From Pseudomonas fluorescens (GTDB lineage: Bacteria > Pseudomonadota > Gammaproteobacteria > Pseudomonadales > Pseudomonadaceae): 64,000 nucleotides of DNA. Below the pieces are notes generated by a model. It was given only the letters and a program-made list of their open reading frames with translations. It was not told the origin of the DNA and made no database searches. The position numbers and the translations under genes were made by a program. Below, piece after piece: positions 16,569-25,553 of this stretch (within the stretch, counting starts at the first letter, position 1; each line of letters starts with the position of its first letter). The DNA lies in the NCBI RefSeq assembly GCF_040448305.1, contig NZ_CP148752.1, positions 6,204,501 through 6,268,500 on the forward strand. The letters are read 5' to 3'.

Positions 16569-17496
16569 GGATTTCAAGCAACTGCGTTATTTCGTCGCGG
16601 TCTATGAAGAAGGTCACGTGGGCCGGGCCGCCGAGCGCCTGTCCATCTCCCAGCCGGCGCTGTCCCAGCAAATCCGTCACCTCGAACAAAACCTCGATGT
16701 GAGCCTGTTCGAGCGCAGCAGCAAACGTCTGTTGCCGACCCTCGCGGCCCATACGCTGTACAACCACGCCCTGCCTTTGCTCGATGGCCTGCAACGGGCA
16801 CGGGAGGCGCTCGGCAACTTCAAGGGTCAGGCGCTGCGCACCTTGGCCATCGGTGTATTGCAGACCGTGCATACCAGTCTCGTTCCGCAGATGCTCGAAC
16901 GGGTGCGCAAGGCGCAGCCGCATCTGGTGGTGCAAATCTATGAATTGACCGGCCTGGAAATCGAGCGGCGACTGCTCAACGGTTCTCTGGATATCGGCAT
17001 CGGCTACCTGCCGCCCCGCCAGCCTGGCTTACATGGCGTGATGCTGTACGAAGATGAACTGACCCTGGTCATCCCGGCAGAGCATCCGCTGCGTGAATTC
17101 AAGAAAGTGTCCATGAGTCAGGCTGCCGAACTGCCGATGTTACTGCTGGGCGAGGAATTTCAGATCAGGCAGATCTGGCAGGCACAGCTGACAAGCCTCG
17201 GACGTCGCCCACAGGTGCAAGCCGAGCTGAACAACATGGCCGGCATCCTCGACAGCCTGCCGCACACGCGCCTGGCGACAGTGCTGCCCGGTCGCTCGCA
17301 AAAGACCCATGGCAACCACGAACTGCTGTGGAAACCCCTGAGCGAACCCCGAGTGCCGCTGAAAGTCGGTTTGGTGTGTCGGGATGTGCAACGGCAGCAG
17401 GCCTCGCTGGCATTGCTGCGGACATTGCTGGAAGAAGTGATAAATGGCCCGGATGGGCGCTTGAACGGCGCACAGGCGCTGGATGGGGCAAGCTGA
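16567..17496 (+). CDS. LysR family transcriptional regulator
   Basis: 309 residues with the standard N-terminal winged helix-turn-helix (about 1-60, DFKQLRYFVAVYEEGHVGRA then LSISQPALSQQIRHLEQNL) and a two-lobed substrate-binding domain (about 92-290). It most resembles the CynR/CysB-type branch in layout, but no ligand can be inferred. It is divergent from the aminotransferase at 15114-16397 with a 169-base gap, the usual arrangement for a LysR protein and its target. A palindrome overlaps its own start. Confidence 0.9.
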   Translation: MDFKQLRYFVAVYEEGHVGRAAERLSISQPALSQQIRHLEQNLDVSLFERSSKRLLPTLAAHTLYNHALPLLDGLQRAREALGNFKGQALRTLAIGVLQTVHTSLVPQMLERVRKAQPHLVVQIYELTGLEIERRLLNGSLDIGIGYLPPRQPGLHGVMLYEDELTLVIPAEHPLREFKKVSMSQAAELPMLLLGEEFQIRQIWQAQLTSLGRRPQVQAELNNMAGILDSLPHTRLATVLPGRSQKTHGNHELLWKPLSEPRVPLKVGLVCRDVQRQQASLALLRTLLEEVINGPDGRLNGAQALDGAS

Positions 17497-17514
17497 AAAC
17501 TTTTCTTCAGGCAA

Positions 17515-17541
17515 AAGAAAACCCCGCCGAAGCGGGGCTTT
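17515..17541 (+). terminator. Rho-independent terminator after the LysR gene
   Basis: CCCCGC-CGAA-GCGGGG (17522-17537) with a stable tetraloop is preceded by AAAAGAAAA and followed by CTTTG, 26 bases after the stop. Confidence 0.8.
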
Positions 17542-17723
17542 GCAGACTGTTTCCCTGACATCCATTTCACTCCACCGTCCTGGCAGAATCCTACGTGTCC
17601 CTGTTGTTGCTTTGCGCTTCCTGCGCTACGTCCATGTGAAGTAGATTAGCTGTGGATCCAATTTGCATCCATGGGAGAACAGCAGCACGTCATGTAAGAG
17701 AATGCTTACATAACGTTACTTCA

Positions 17724-19502
17724 TCAGAATTGTCCTGCATCCAGCAGAAACAACGATTCGCTACCGGCCTTCACTGACGCGCTCAACGAGTGGATGCGCG
17801 GCAACAGGCGGGCAAAATAGAACCGCGCCGTGCCCAGTTTGCTGGCGTAGAAATCGTCTTGCGCTTCCTTGCCGAAAGCAGCCTTGGCCATCAGTGCCCA
17901 CATGTAGGCGTACGCCACGTAACCGAACACCTGTAGATACTCGACCGACGCCGCGCCGATTTCGTTCGGATTGCTCTTCGCACGATCCAGCAACCACGCG
18001 GTCAGTTCATCGAGGGTGGTCACTGCGTCGTTCAGCGGCTTGGTGAACTCGGCGAGGTCCGTGCTGGCGGTCGCCGTGAAGTGGCGAATCTCGTCGGCGA
18101 ACAGGTTGTAAAACGCCCCGCCGCTACCCACGATCTTGCGCCCGACCAGGTCCAGCGCCTGAATGCCGTTGGTGCCTTCGTAGATCTGGGTGATGCGCAC
18201 GTCACGCACCAGTTGCTCCTGGCCCCATTCACGGATGTAACCGTGGCCGCCAAAGACTTGCTGGCCGTGTACGGTGGTTTCCAGGCCGAGGTCGGTCAGG
18301 AACGCCTTGGCCACCGGGGTCAGCAACGCCACCAGGTCTTCCGCACGCTTGCGGGTGGTTGCATCTTCGCTGAACTTGGCGGTGTCCAGTTGCATCGCCA
18401 CGTAGGTGGAGAACGCACGACCACCTTCGTTCGAGGCTTTCATGGTCAGCAGCATGCGACGCACGTCCGGGTGGACGATGATCGGGTCAGCGACTTTGTC
18501 CTTGTTCTGCGCGCCGGTTGGCGAACGGCTTTGCAGACGGTCACGGGCGTATTCCACGGCGTTCTGGTACGAGCGTTCGCCAGTGGCCAGGCCCTGGATA
18601 CCGACACCCAGTCGCTCGTAGTTCATCATGGTGAACATCGCCGCCAGGCCTTTGTTCGGCTCCCCGACCAGATAACCCACGGCTTCATCGAAGTTCATCA
18701 CGCAGGTCGCGGACGCCTGGATGCCCATCTTGTGCTCGATCGAACCGCAGTTCGCCGGGTTGCGCGCGCCTAGGCTGCCATCGGCATTGACCATGAACTT
18801 CGGCACCAGGAACAGCGAAATGCCTTTCGGCCCCGCCGGTGCATCCGGCAGCTTGGCCAGCACCAGGTGGATGATGTTTTCGGTCAGGTCGTGTTCGCCA
18901 CCGGTGATGAAGATCTTGGTGCCGCTGACCTTGTAGGAACCGTCGGCCTGAGGCTCGGCTTTGGTACGGATGATCCCCAGGTCTGTACCGGCGTGTGGCT
19001 CGGTCAGGCACATGGAACCGGCCCAGATGCCGGCGTACATGTTCGGCAGGTACGCGGCTTTGAGTTCTTCGCTGGCGTGGGCGTTGATCGACAGGCAAGC
19101 GCCGGCGGTCAGCATCGGGTACAGGCCGAACGACAGACTGGCGGAGTTGACCATTTCTTCGACCTGGGCCGAAACGGCTTTGGGCATGCCCATGCCGCCG
19201 TAGGACGGATCGCCACCGACACCGACCCAGCCGCCTTCAGCGTAGGTCTGATAGGCCTGTGGGAAACCTGCCGGCGTGGTGACGGCACCGTCCGCCCAAT
19301 GGCAACCTTCTTCGTCAGCGGCACGGCTCAGCGGTGCGATGCTTTTGCTGGTGACTTTGCCGGCTTCTTCCAGGATGGCTTCGACCGTTTCTGCATCGAC
19401 GGTTTCAGCCAGTGCAGGCAGTTCGGCCCAGAGTTTGGCGACCTCGAAAACTTCATTGAGGACGAAGCGCATATCGCGCAGGGGCGCTTTGTAGTCAGCC
19501 AT
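17724..19502 (-). CDS. Acyl-CoA dehydrogenase (long form, paralogue 1)
   Basis: 592-residue FAD flavoprotein that introduces the trans-2 double bond in acyl-CoA. The start MADYKAPLRDMRFVLNEVFE and the motif MCLTEPHAGTDLGIIRTKAE (FAD/substrate region, about 160-180) are typical of the roughly 600-residue group with an extra C-terminal domain. Further on, QVFGGHGYIREWGQEQLVRD and YEGTNGIQALDL carry the usual FAD-binding end. Chain length cannot be inferred. It is the most diverged of three paralogues here; a terminator lies upstream between it and paralogue 2, so it has its own promoter. Confidence 0.93.
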   Translation of the reverse strand: MADYKAPLRDMRFVLNEVFEVAKLWAELPALAETVDAETVEAILEEAGKVTSKSIAPLSRAADEEGCHWADGAVTTPAGFPQAYQTYAEGGWVGVGGDPSYGGMGMPKAVSAQVEEMVNSASLSFGLYPMLTAGACLSINAHASEELKAAYLPNMYAGIWAGSMCLTEPHAGTDLGIIRTKAEPQADGSYKVSGTKIFITGGEHDLTENIIHLVLAKLPDAPAGPKGISLFLVPKFMVNADGSLGARNPANCGSIEHKMGIQASATCVMNFDEAVGYLVGEPNKGLAAMFTMMNYERLGVGIQGLATGERSYQNAVEYARDRLQSRSPTGAQNKDKVADPIIVHPDVRRMLLTMKASNEGGRAFSTYVAMQLDTAKFSEDATTRKRAEDLVALLTPVAKAFLTDLGLETTVHGQQVFGGHGYIREWGQEQLVRDVRITQIYEGTNGIQALDLVGRKIVGSGGAFYNLFADEIRHFTATASTDLAEFTKPLNDAVTTLDELTAWLLDRAKSNPNEIGAASVEYLQVFGYVAYAYMWALMAKAAFGKEAQDDFYASKLGTARFYFARLLPRIHSLSASVKAGSESLFLLDAGQF

Positions 19503-19631
19503 GGCAAACCTCGCAAGATCTATACAGGTGATTCACAGGAAGAGTGTTTTCGTTGGGTCGGAGTGTACCCCAACAACTTTTGCGACACATAGGGTCAACT
19601 CATGACCATTTTGTTATTTTTAGTCACAGAC

Positions 19632-19660
19632 AAAAAAGCCCGCGCAAGGCGAGCTTCTTT
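19632..19660 (-). terminator. Terminator after acyl-CoA dehydrogenase paralogue 2
   Basis: On the minus strand AAGCTCGC pairs with GCGGGCTT (one G-U pair), followed by TTTTTTG, about 20 bases after the stop at 19678. Confidence 0.7.
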
Positions 19661-19677
19661 GTAACGGATTTACATGA

Positions 19678-21474
19678 CTAAAGCGCAAACAACTCCGCCG
19701 GCAGTTGCATCAGGCAATCGCTACCCGCCTCTATGGCCGCCCGATGAGCAGCAGTGCGTGGCAACAGACGCTTGAAGTAAAACTCATTGGTCGCCAGTTT
19801 GCCCCGGCAGAAATCGCCGTCGCCACTGCCAGCATCGAGCTGCGCCTGAGCCACCAGCGCCATGCGCAACCACAGGTAGCCGAGGATGATGTAACCGCTG
19901 TACATCAGGTAATCCACCGACGCGGCACCGACTTCGTCCGGGTTTTTCATCGCCGCCATGCCGACCTTGGTGGTCAATTCACCCCACTGCTGGTTCAGTT
20001 GATTGAGTTGCGCCACATACCCGGCCAGTTGTGGATGCTCGGCGTTCGCCGCGCAGAACTTGTGGACGATTTTGGTGAAGCCGCGCAGCAGCTTGCCCTG
20101 GCTGCCGAGTACCTTGCGCCCGAGCAGGTCCAGCGCCTGAATGCCGTTGGTGCCTTCATAGATCGACGCGATCCGGCAGTCGCGTACCAGTTGCTCCATA
20201 CCCCATTCGCGAATGAACCCGTGGCCGCCAAATACCTGCATGCCGTGGTTGGTCACCTCCAGCCCGGTGTCGGTCATGAAGGCTTTGCAGATCGGCGTGA
20301 GGAACGCCAGCAAGTCTTCGGCATCCTGACGCGCCGTTTCATCCGGGCTCAGGTGCGCCACATCCAGTAGCTGCGCGGTGAAGTAGGTCAGCGCGCGGTT
20401 GCCTTCGTTGAAGGCTTTCATGGTCAATAACATCCGCCGCACATCAGGGTGCACGATGATCGGGTCGGCGGCTTTTTCCGGCGCTTTCGGGCCGGTCAGC
20501 GAGCGCATCTGCAAACGGTCGTTGGCGTATTTGATCGCGCCCTGGAAGCTCGCCTCCCCCAGACACAGCCCTTGCATGCCAGTGCCCAGCCGCGCGTGGT
20601 TCATCATGGTGAACATGCAGTTGAGGCCCTTGTTCGGCTCGCCGATCAGGAAGCCCTTGGCCTCGTCGAAGTTCAGCACGCAGGTGGCCGAGGCCTTGAT
20701 GCCCATTTTGTGTTCGATCAAGCCGCAGGACACGCCGTTGCGCTCGCCCGCTTCGCCCGTCGCATCGGGCAGGAACTTGGGCACGATGAACAGCGAAATG
20801 CCCTTGGTCCCGGCCGGTGCGTCCGGCAATTTGGCCAGCACCAGGTGAATGATGTTGGCGCTCATGTCGTGCTCGCCGGCGGAGATGAAGATCTTGCTGC
20901 CGGAGATCGCGTAGCTGCCATCGGCCGCAGGTACGGCTCGGGTCTTGATGATGCCCAGGTCAGTGCCGCAATGGGCCTCGGTCAGGCACATGGTGCCGGT
21001 CCACTGGCCCGCGGTGAGTTTCTTCAAATAGGTCTGCTTTTGCGCCTCGGTGCCATGGGCGTGGATCGCCGACATCGCACCGTGGGTCAGGCCGGGGTAC
21101 ATGCCCCATGAGGTATTGCTGGAACCCACCATCTCGCTGATCACCAGACCCAGAGAGATCGGCAACCCTTGACCGCCGTAAAGCGGATCCGCCGCCAGGC
21201 CATGCCAGCCGCCCTCGACATACTGGGCGAATGCCTGCTTGAAGCCCGCCGGCGTGGTGACCACGCCATTGTCGAAATGGCAGCCTTCTTCATCGCCACT
21301 GCGGTTGAGCGGCGACAGTACGTTTTCGCAGAACTTCGCCCCTTCTTCGAGGATCGCATTGACCATGTCCGGGCTGGCATCGGTGGCCCCCAGCGTGGCG
21401 TAGTTACTGTGAAAATCGAAGACGTGGTCGATCAGAAAGCGCATGTCGCGCAAGGGAGCTTTGTACTCGGGCAT
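19678..21474 (-). CDS. Acyl-CoA dehydrogenase (long form, paralogue 2)
   Basis: 598 residues from the ATG at 21474, which has GGAG seven bases upstream and gives the same start MPEYKAPLRDMRF as the other two paralogues; an ATG two codons earlier is too close to the ribosome site. Same architecture: MCLTEAHCGTDLGIIKTRA, QVFGGHGFIREWGMEQLVRD and IYEGTNGIQALDLLGRKVL. It catalyses the first dehydrogenation of beta-oxidation on an unknown chain length. It lies 85 bases downstream of the diguanylate cyclase gene on the same strand. Confidence 0.93.
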   Translation of the reverse strand: MPEYKAPLRDMRFLIDHVFDFHSNYATLGATDASPDMVNAILEEGAKFCENVLSPLNRSGDEEGCHFDNGVVTTPAGFKQAFAQYVEGGWHGLAADPLYGGQGLPISLGLVISEMVGSSNTSWGMYPGLTHGAMSAIHAHGTEAQKQTYLKKLTAGQWTGTMCLTEAHCGTDLGIIKTRAVPAADGSYAISGSKIFISAGEHDMSANIIHLVLAKLPDAPAGTKGISLFIVPKFLPDATGEAGERNGVSCGLIEHKMGIKASATCVLNFDEAKGFLIGEPNKGLNCMFTMMNHARLGTGMQGLCLGEASFQGAIKYANDRLQMRSLTGPKAPEKAADPIIVHPDVRRMLLTMKAFNEGNRALTYFTAQLLDVAHLSPDETARQDAEDLLAFLTPICKAFMTDTGLEVTNHGMQVFGGHGFIREWGMEQLVRDCRIASIYEGTNGIQALDLLGRKVLGSQGKLLRGFTKIVHKFCAANAEHPQLAGYVAQLNQLNQQWGELTTKVGMAAMKNPDEVGAASVDYLMYSGYIILGYLWLRMALVAQAQLDAGSGDGDFCRGKLATNEFYFKRLLPRTAAHRAAIEAGSDCLMQLPAELFAL

Positions 21475-21559
21475 GGTCATTCTCCGTCGGCAGATTTCTC
21501 CAACCTACTGCTGCCGACCACGCCTCACAATCACTTTGCGCTCGCTGAATGCGCCATCA

Positions 21560-22852
21560 TCACTCAACCATGGCAGCGTCCATGCGCACGGCGCCACGGC
21601 GGTTCTGCCCGAACGCCATCACGCAGTTGCGCCCGGCGCCCTTGGCGCTGTAGAGCGCCTGGTCAGCGGACTTGAGCACCTCTTCCGGGGTGCGTTGATC
21701 GATCCGCTCGGCAACGCCGATACTGACTGTCACCGATACACTCGACGCACCCGAACCGGCACGCCGCTGGCGCCCCTGACTATCGTCCTGCGGGCGGTTT
21801 TCCTGGTTTCGCAATTGAATGTTGTAAGTGGCGATGGACTCGCGGATGACCTCAAGATGCGGCATGCACTCTTCGAGGGTCTTGCCTGCAAACACCAGGG
21901 CAAATTCCTCGCCGCCATAGCGATACGCCTTACCGCCTCCGCCGATTTTCGACAGTTTGCTGGCCACCAGTCGCAGCACCTGGTCGCCGACGTCGTGACC
22001 ATGGGTGTCGTTGAATTTCTTGAAGTGGTCGACGTCGCTCATGGCCAACACGTAGTTGCGCCCCAACCGTTGCATGCGCTCATTCAGCGCACGACGGCCC
22101 GGCAGCCCGGTCAGTTCGTCGCGGAAGGCCATTTGATAGGCTTCGTGGGCAACGGCGGCGGCGATCATCAGCATCACCTGGCTGCACATGATGTTCAGCG
22201 TGAATGGCAAGATGAAGGTTTTCGGCAACATCCAGAACAACCCGAGCAGCCCCACCCATTGCGCGGCATGCAGCGGGCGCGGGTTGCGCCAGTATTGCCA
22301 GGCCAGCAGCAGGAACGCCGCAATGAACACCGGATAGGACAACTGGATCAGGCTCATCCAGGCGCCATGCAAGGCAGGCCAGCGAATCTCCGACAGCCAG
22401 ATCAGCAGCGCGTGTGGATAACTTTGCTCAAGCCCCAGCGCCACGCTGCCGACCGCGAGCAAGACCGCAAATCGCGCCACCATGTCCTGGAACAGATGGG
22501 TGCGCTCCTGCCACGCCGCGAACACGCCAAACAGCAGCGGCAGCAGCAGGCAACACAAATGAAAGACCACGGCGGCATCGTCACGCACCTTGCCGTTGTC
22601 GCGGTAATAGTCGGTCTGGGTGTCGAGCAGGAAGTAGGCGATGTACACCGTGACCATCAGAAACAGTTCACGCTGGCGTCGGTACACCGCGCAATAGGCG
22701 CCACCGAGCAACAACACCAGGGTGGGCAGCACGTTGAACAGCGACGTGAAGAAGACGTTCAGATCCTTGATGTAAGCAGCCGCCAGTCCCGCCAACAACA
22801 GCAGTAATGACGGCAGGAAATGACTGAAACGCACAGCGGAAGAACGCAGCAA
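21560..22852 (-). CDS. Membrane diguanylate cyclase (GGDEF)
   Basis: 430 residues. The N-terminal 230 residues carry about six to seven membrane segments. The GGDEF domain starts at DELTGLPGRR (245) with the metal and substrate motif DVDHFKKFND (273-282) and an intact active site GGEEF (313-317), so it should make cyclic di-GMP. The RxxD inhibitory site expected a few residues before GGEEF is absent (KIGGGGKAYRY there). An unusual low-complexity insert rich in Q, R, S and G follows near 345-370. It starts with TTG at 22852, supported by GGAG eight bases upstream. It sits between two acyl-CoA dehydrogenase genes. Confidence 0.9.
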   Translation of the reverse strand: MLRSSAVRFSHFLPSLLLLLAGLAAAYIKDLNVFFTSLFNVLPTLVLLLGGAYCAVYRRQRELFLMVTVYIAYFLLDTQTDYYRDNGKVRDDAAVVFHLCCLLLPLLFGVFAAWQERTHLFQDMVARFAVLLAVGSVALGLEQSYPHALLIWLSEIRWPALHGAWMSLIQLSYPVFIAAFLLLAWQYWRNPRPLHAAQWVGLLGLFWMLPKTFILPFTLNIMCSQVMLMIAAAVAHEAYQMAFRDELTGLPGRRALNERMQRLGRNYVLAMSDVDHFKKFNDTHGHDVGDQVLRLVASKLSKIGGGGKAYRYGGEEFALVFAGKTLEECMPHLEVIRESIATYNIQLRNQENRPQDDSQGRQRRAGSGASSVSVTVSIGVAERIDQRTPEEVLKSADQALYSAKGAGRNCVMAFGQNRRGAVRMDAAMVE

Positions 22853-22992
22853 GGGTAAAGCTCCGACCCGTCAGTTCAATTGATGGCAATGTGCCAACTA
22901 CTGTAACGGCAGAAAGTCCGAGTTGCTGAGTGAATTAGTGAGGTATTTTTCAAAGGGCGTTACAAGTATTTTTTCCACCGACAACCTTTAAA

Positions 22993-23032
22993 GCAAAAAA
23001 AGCCGCTGGTCCCGAAGGCGCAGCGGCTTTTT
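22993..23032. terminator. Bidirectional terminator
   Basis: AAAAAAGCCGCTG and CAGCGGCTTTTTT-type arms (22995-23008 and 23021-23032) with A and T runs on either side, just after the stop of acyl-CoA dehydrogenase paralogue 3 and upstream of the GGDEF gene. Confidence 0.85.
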
Positions 23033-23050
23033 CAAGTACTTCGTTAAGGC

Positions 23051-24856
23051 TTAGTAGCCCAGGTCGAAGTTCTCTTCTTTCATGTCCATCAGGTTGTTGG
23101 CGCCCGACAGCATGGTTGCGACGTGAGTGCGAGTACGCGGCAGGATGCGCTGGAAGTAGAAACGCGCAGTCTGCAGCTTGGCGGTGTAGAACGCCTCTTC
23201 GGAAGTGCCGGCAGCCAGTTTTTCGGCAGCCAGGCGCGCCATCTCAGCCCAGAAGTAGGCCAGGCAGGCGTAACCGGAGTACATCAGGTAGTCCACGGAG
23301 GCCGCGCCGACTTCTTCGCGATCTTTCATGGCGGCCATACCGACCTTCATGGTCAGCTCGCCCCATTCCTTGTTCAGCGCTGCCAGCGGAGCGACGAACT
23401 CTTGAACCGCTTCGTTGCCTTCGTTGGTCTGGCAGAACTTGTGGACGATCTTGGTGAAGCCTTTCAGAGCCTCGCCTTGGGTCATCAGCACTTTACGGCC
23501 CAGCAGGTCGAGTGCCTGGATACCGGTGGTGCCTTCGTACAGCATCGAGATGCGGCTGTCGCGGACGTTCTGCTCCATGCCCCACTCGGCGATGAAGCCG
23601 TGACCACCGTAGATCTGCACGCCATGGTTGGCCGATTCAAAACCGACTTCGGTCATGAAGGCTTTGGCGATTGGCGTCATGAAAGCCAGCAATGCGTCGG
23701 CTTTCTTTTTCTCTTCTTCGTCCACGCCGTACTTGACGATGTCGACCTGCTTGGCGGTGAAGTAAACCATCGCACGATTGCCTTCGGCGAATGCCTTCAT
23801 GGTCAACAGCATGCGGCGTACGTCAGGGTGGACGATGATCGGGTCAGCGGCTTTGTCTGGCGCTTTCGGGCCAGTCAGCGAGCGCATTTGCAGACGGTCG
23901 CGAGCGTACTTCAGGCCGCCCTGGAAACCGACTTCGGCGTGGGCCAGGCCTTGCAGCGCGGTACCCAGACGTGCGGTGTTCATGAAGGTGAACATGCAGT
24001 TCAGGCCTTTGTTCGCCGGGCCGATCAGGAAACCGGTAGCGCCGTCGAAGTTCATCACGCAGGTAGCGTTGCCGTGGATGCCCATCTTGTGTTCCAGGGA
24101 ACCGCAGGACACGGCATTACGCGCACCAACCGAACCATCGGCGTTCGGCATGAACTTCGGCACGATGAACAGGGAGATGCCTTTGGTGCCGGCCGGTGCA
24201 TCCGGCAGGCGGGCCAGTACGATGTGGACGATGTTGTCGGCCATGTCGTGTTCACCGGCCGAGATGAAGATCTTGGTGCCGGATACTTTGTAGGAACCGT
24301 CGGCCTGAGGCTCGGCCTTGGTGCGCAGCATGCCCAGGTCGGTGCCGCAGTGCGGCTCGGTCAGGCACATGGTGCCGGTCCACTCGCCGGAAACCAGCTT
24401 GGTCAGGTAAGCCTCTTGCTGCTCAGGGGTGCCGTGCTCGGAAATGGTGTTCATCGCACCGTGCGACAGGCCCGGGTACATGCCCCACGACCAGTTGGAC
24501 TCGCCAACCATTTCGCTGATGGCCAGACCCAGAGACTCCGGCAGGCCCTGGCCGCCGTGCTCTACGTCGTGAGCCAGGCTCGGCCAGCCGCCTTCGACGA
24601 ATTGCTTGTAGGCTTCCTTGAAGCCAGTCGGGGTCTTGACGCCGGACTCGCTCCAGGTGCAACCCTCGATGTCGCCCACGCGGTTCAGCGGAGCCAGTAC
24701 CTGCTCACAAAACTTGGCGCCTTCCTCGAGAATGGCGTCAACCATGTCCGGAGTTGCGTCGGCACAAGCCGGAAGGCTCTGATAGTGCGCTTCGTAGCCG
24801 AGCAGCTCGTCACGAACGAAGCGAATATCACGCAAGGGGGCCTTGTAGTCAGGCAT
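23051..24856 (-). CDS. Acyl-CoA dehydrogenase (long form, paralogue 3)
   Basis: 601 residues, start MPDYKAPLRDIRFVRDELLG. Motifs match paralogues 1 and 2: MCLTEPHCGTDLGMLRTKAE, QIYGGHGFIAEWGMEQNVRD and YEGTTGIQALDLLGRKVL. It should act in beta-oxidation. AGAGG lies nine bases before the ATG. It has a clear sigma-70 promoter (24933-24961) whose -10 is covered by a PsrA-like operator, so release by long-chain fatty acids is predicted. From memory, the P. aeruginosa counterpart in the same position (PA0506) belongs to the PsrA regulon. Confidence 0.93.
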   Translation of the reverse strand: MPDYKAPLRDIRFVRDELLGYEAHYQSLPACADATPDMVDAILEEGAKFCEQVLAPLNRVGDIEGCTWSESGVKTPTGFKEAYKQFVEGGWPSLAHDVEHGGQGLPESLGLAISEMVGESNWSWGMYPGLSHGAMNTISEHGTPEQQEAYLTKLVSGEWTGTMCLTEPHCGTDLGMLRTKAEPQADGSYKVSGTKIFISAGEHDMADNIVHIVLARLPDAPAGTKGISLFIVPKFMPNADGSVGARNAVSCGSLEHKMGIHGNATCVMNFDGATGFLIGPANKGLNCMFTFMNTARLGTALQGLAHAEVGFQGGLKYARDRLQMRSLTGPKAPDKAADPIIVHPDVRRMLLTMKAFAEGNRAMVYFTAKQVDIVKYGVDEEEKKKADALLAFMTPIAKAFMTEVGFESANHGVQIYGGHGFIAEWGMEQNVRDSRISMLYEGTTGIQALDLLGRKVLMTQGEALKGFTKIVHKFCQTNEGNEAVQEFVAPLAALNKEWGELTMKVGMAAMKDREEVGAASVDYLMYSGYACLAYFWAEMARLAAEKLAAGTSEEAFYTAKLQTARFYFQRILPRTRTHVATMLSGANNLMDMKEENFDLGY

Positions 24857-24929
24857 AGCGATAAACCTCTGCTGATGTAACCGGGAATGAACGACCGCAT
24901 GGATTTGTTGTTGCGATCAAACAGTTGTT

Positions 24930-24961
24930 TGAAACATACGTTTACGCCCAAATCTTGTCAA
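24930..24961 (-). promoter_or_regulatory. Sigma-70 promoter with PsrA-like operator
   Basis: On the minus strand the -35 is TTGACA (24961-24956) and the -10 is TATGTT (24938-24933) with exactly 17 bases between. The perfect inverted repeat AAAC-GTAT-GTTT (part of GAAAC-ATAC-GTTTA on the plus strand, 24931-24944) overlaps the -10. The known PsrA pattern is GAAAC-N4-GTTTC. Confidence 0.75.
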
Positions 24962-25083
24962 GCGTCGATCTTTTGCCGTTCGTCATCGCAGGTTTGGACA
25001 CACAGGCACACGACAGCGCAGCCGCGCTTTCGAAGCAGCCCGCCACACTGAAAAGATTAGTTGAGCAAGAAAGACTTACGCAG

Positions 25084-25110
25084 AAAAACGCCGCGAACAG
25101 GCGCGGCGTT
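25084..25110 (-). terminator. Terminator after the small protein gene at 25134
   Basis: AACGCCGCG pairs with CGCGGCGTT around a 6-base loop, followed on the minus strand by TTTCTG. Confidence 0.8.
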
Positions 25111-25133
25111 GAGGGTGCTGTATCAGCAAGCAA

Positions 25134-25430
25134 TCAAGCGTAGGTATCGATCAACGTTCCGAGCACTTCGTCGGCTGCCTTGGCGACTTTCACACCCAGC
25201 TCCGCCTGAATCTTGCCTTGGGCCATTTCGACCACGTTGCTGCTCAGGTCCGATTGCCGGCTGCGATCAACCGATCGCAGACGATCTACCTGTGCCTCGG
25301 AGGACTGGCTGGTGACCGAACGCTCGATCGTCGTGTTGGCGATCTGCCCGGCGGCTTGATCGACACGGTTCTGCCCTGCCTGAAGGGTGCTCAGACCGGC
25401 ATAAAAAGCGGTGCTTCCTGAGATTTCCAT
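25134..25430 (-). CDS. Small conserved protein with a flagellar rod-like N-terminus
   Basis: 98 residues, not assigned to a function. The first 35 residues, MEISGSTAFYAGLSTLQAGQ then NRVDQAAGQIANTTIE, follow the pattern of the N-terminal helix of flagellar rod and hook proteins (small residues, then Gln-Asn-Arg-Val and an IAN motif). The rest is hydrophilic and helical (VDRLRSVDRSRQSDLSSNVV). No signal peptide or membrane segment. Start MEIS has a reasonable upstream site. It stands between bioD and an acyl-CoA dehydrogenase as its own unit with its own terminator; from memory PA0505 occupies the same place. Confidence 0.75.
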   Translation of the reverse strand: MEISGSTAFYAGLSTLQAGQNRVDQAAGQIANTTIERSVTSQSSEAQVDRLRSVDRSRQSDLSSNVVEMAQGKIQAELGVKVAKAADEVLGTLIDTYA

Positions 25431-25553
25431 GGGAGAACTCGTCCTTTCAAAGGATCAACAGCGGCCATTGAAGCAGAGTGGCCGGCAAAACACTCGACAA
25501 AAACACTAATGGCACAGTGCCTTGTCATAGGCAAAGCCCGCATGCGACAAACC

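Noticed and set aside
17692..17711. Hairpin ATGTAAG-AGAATG-CTTACAT downstream of acyl-CoA dehydrogenase paralogue 1
   Set aside because: Short AU-rich stem without a T-run; too weak to call a terminator or operator.
22413..22421. A perfect DnaA-box sequence
   Set aside because: It lies inside the diguanylate cyclase coding sequence as a single copy, so it is not counted with the clustered boxes at 36140-36286.
23123..24880. A 585-codon plus-strand frame
   Set aside because: Exact antisense of acyl-CoA dehydrogenase paralogue 3; no independent start site or family features.
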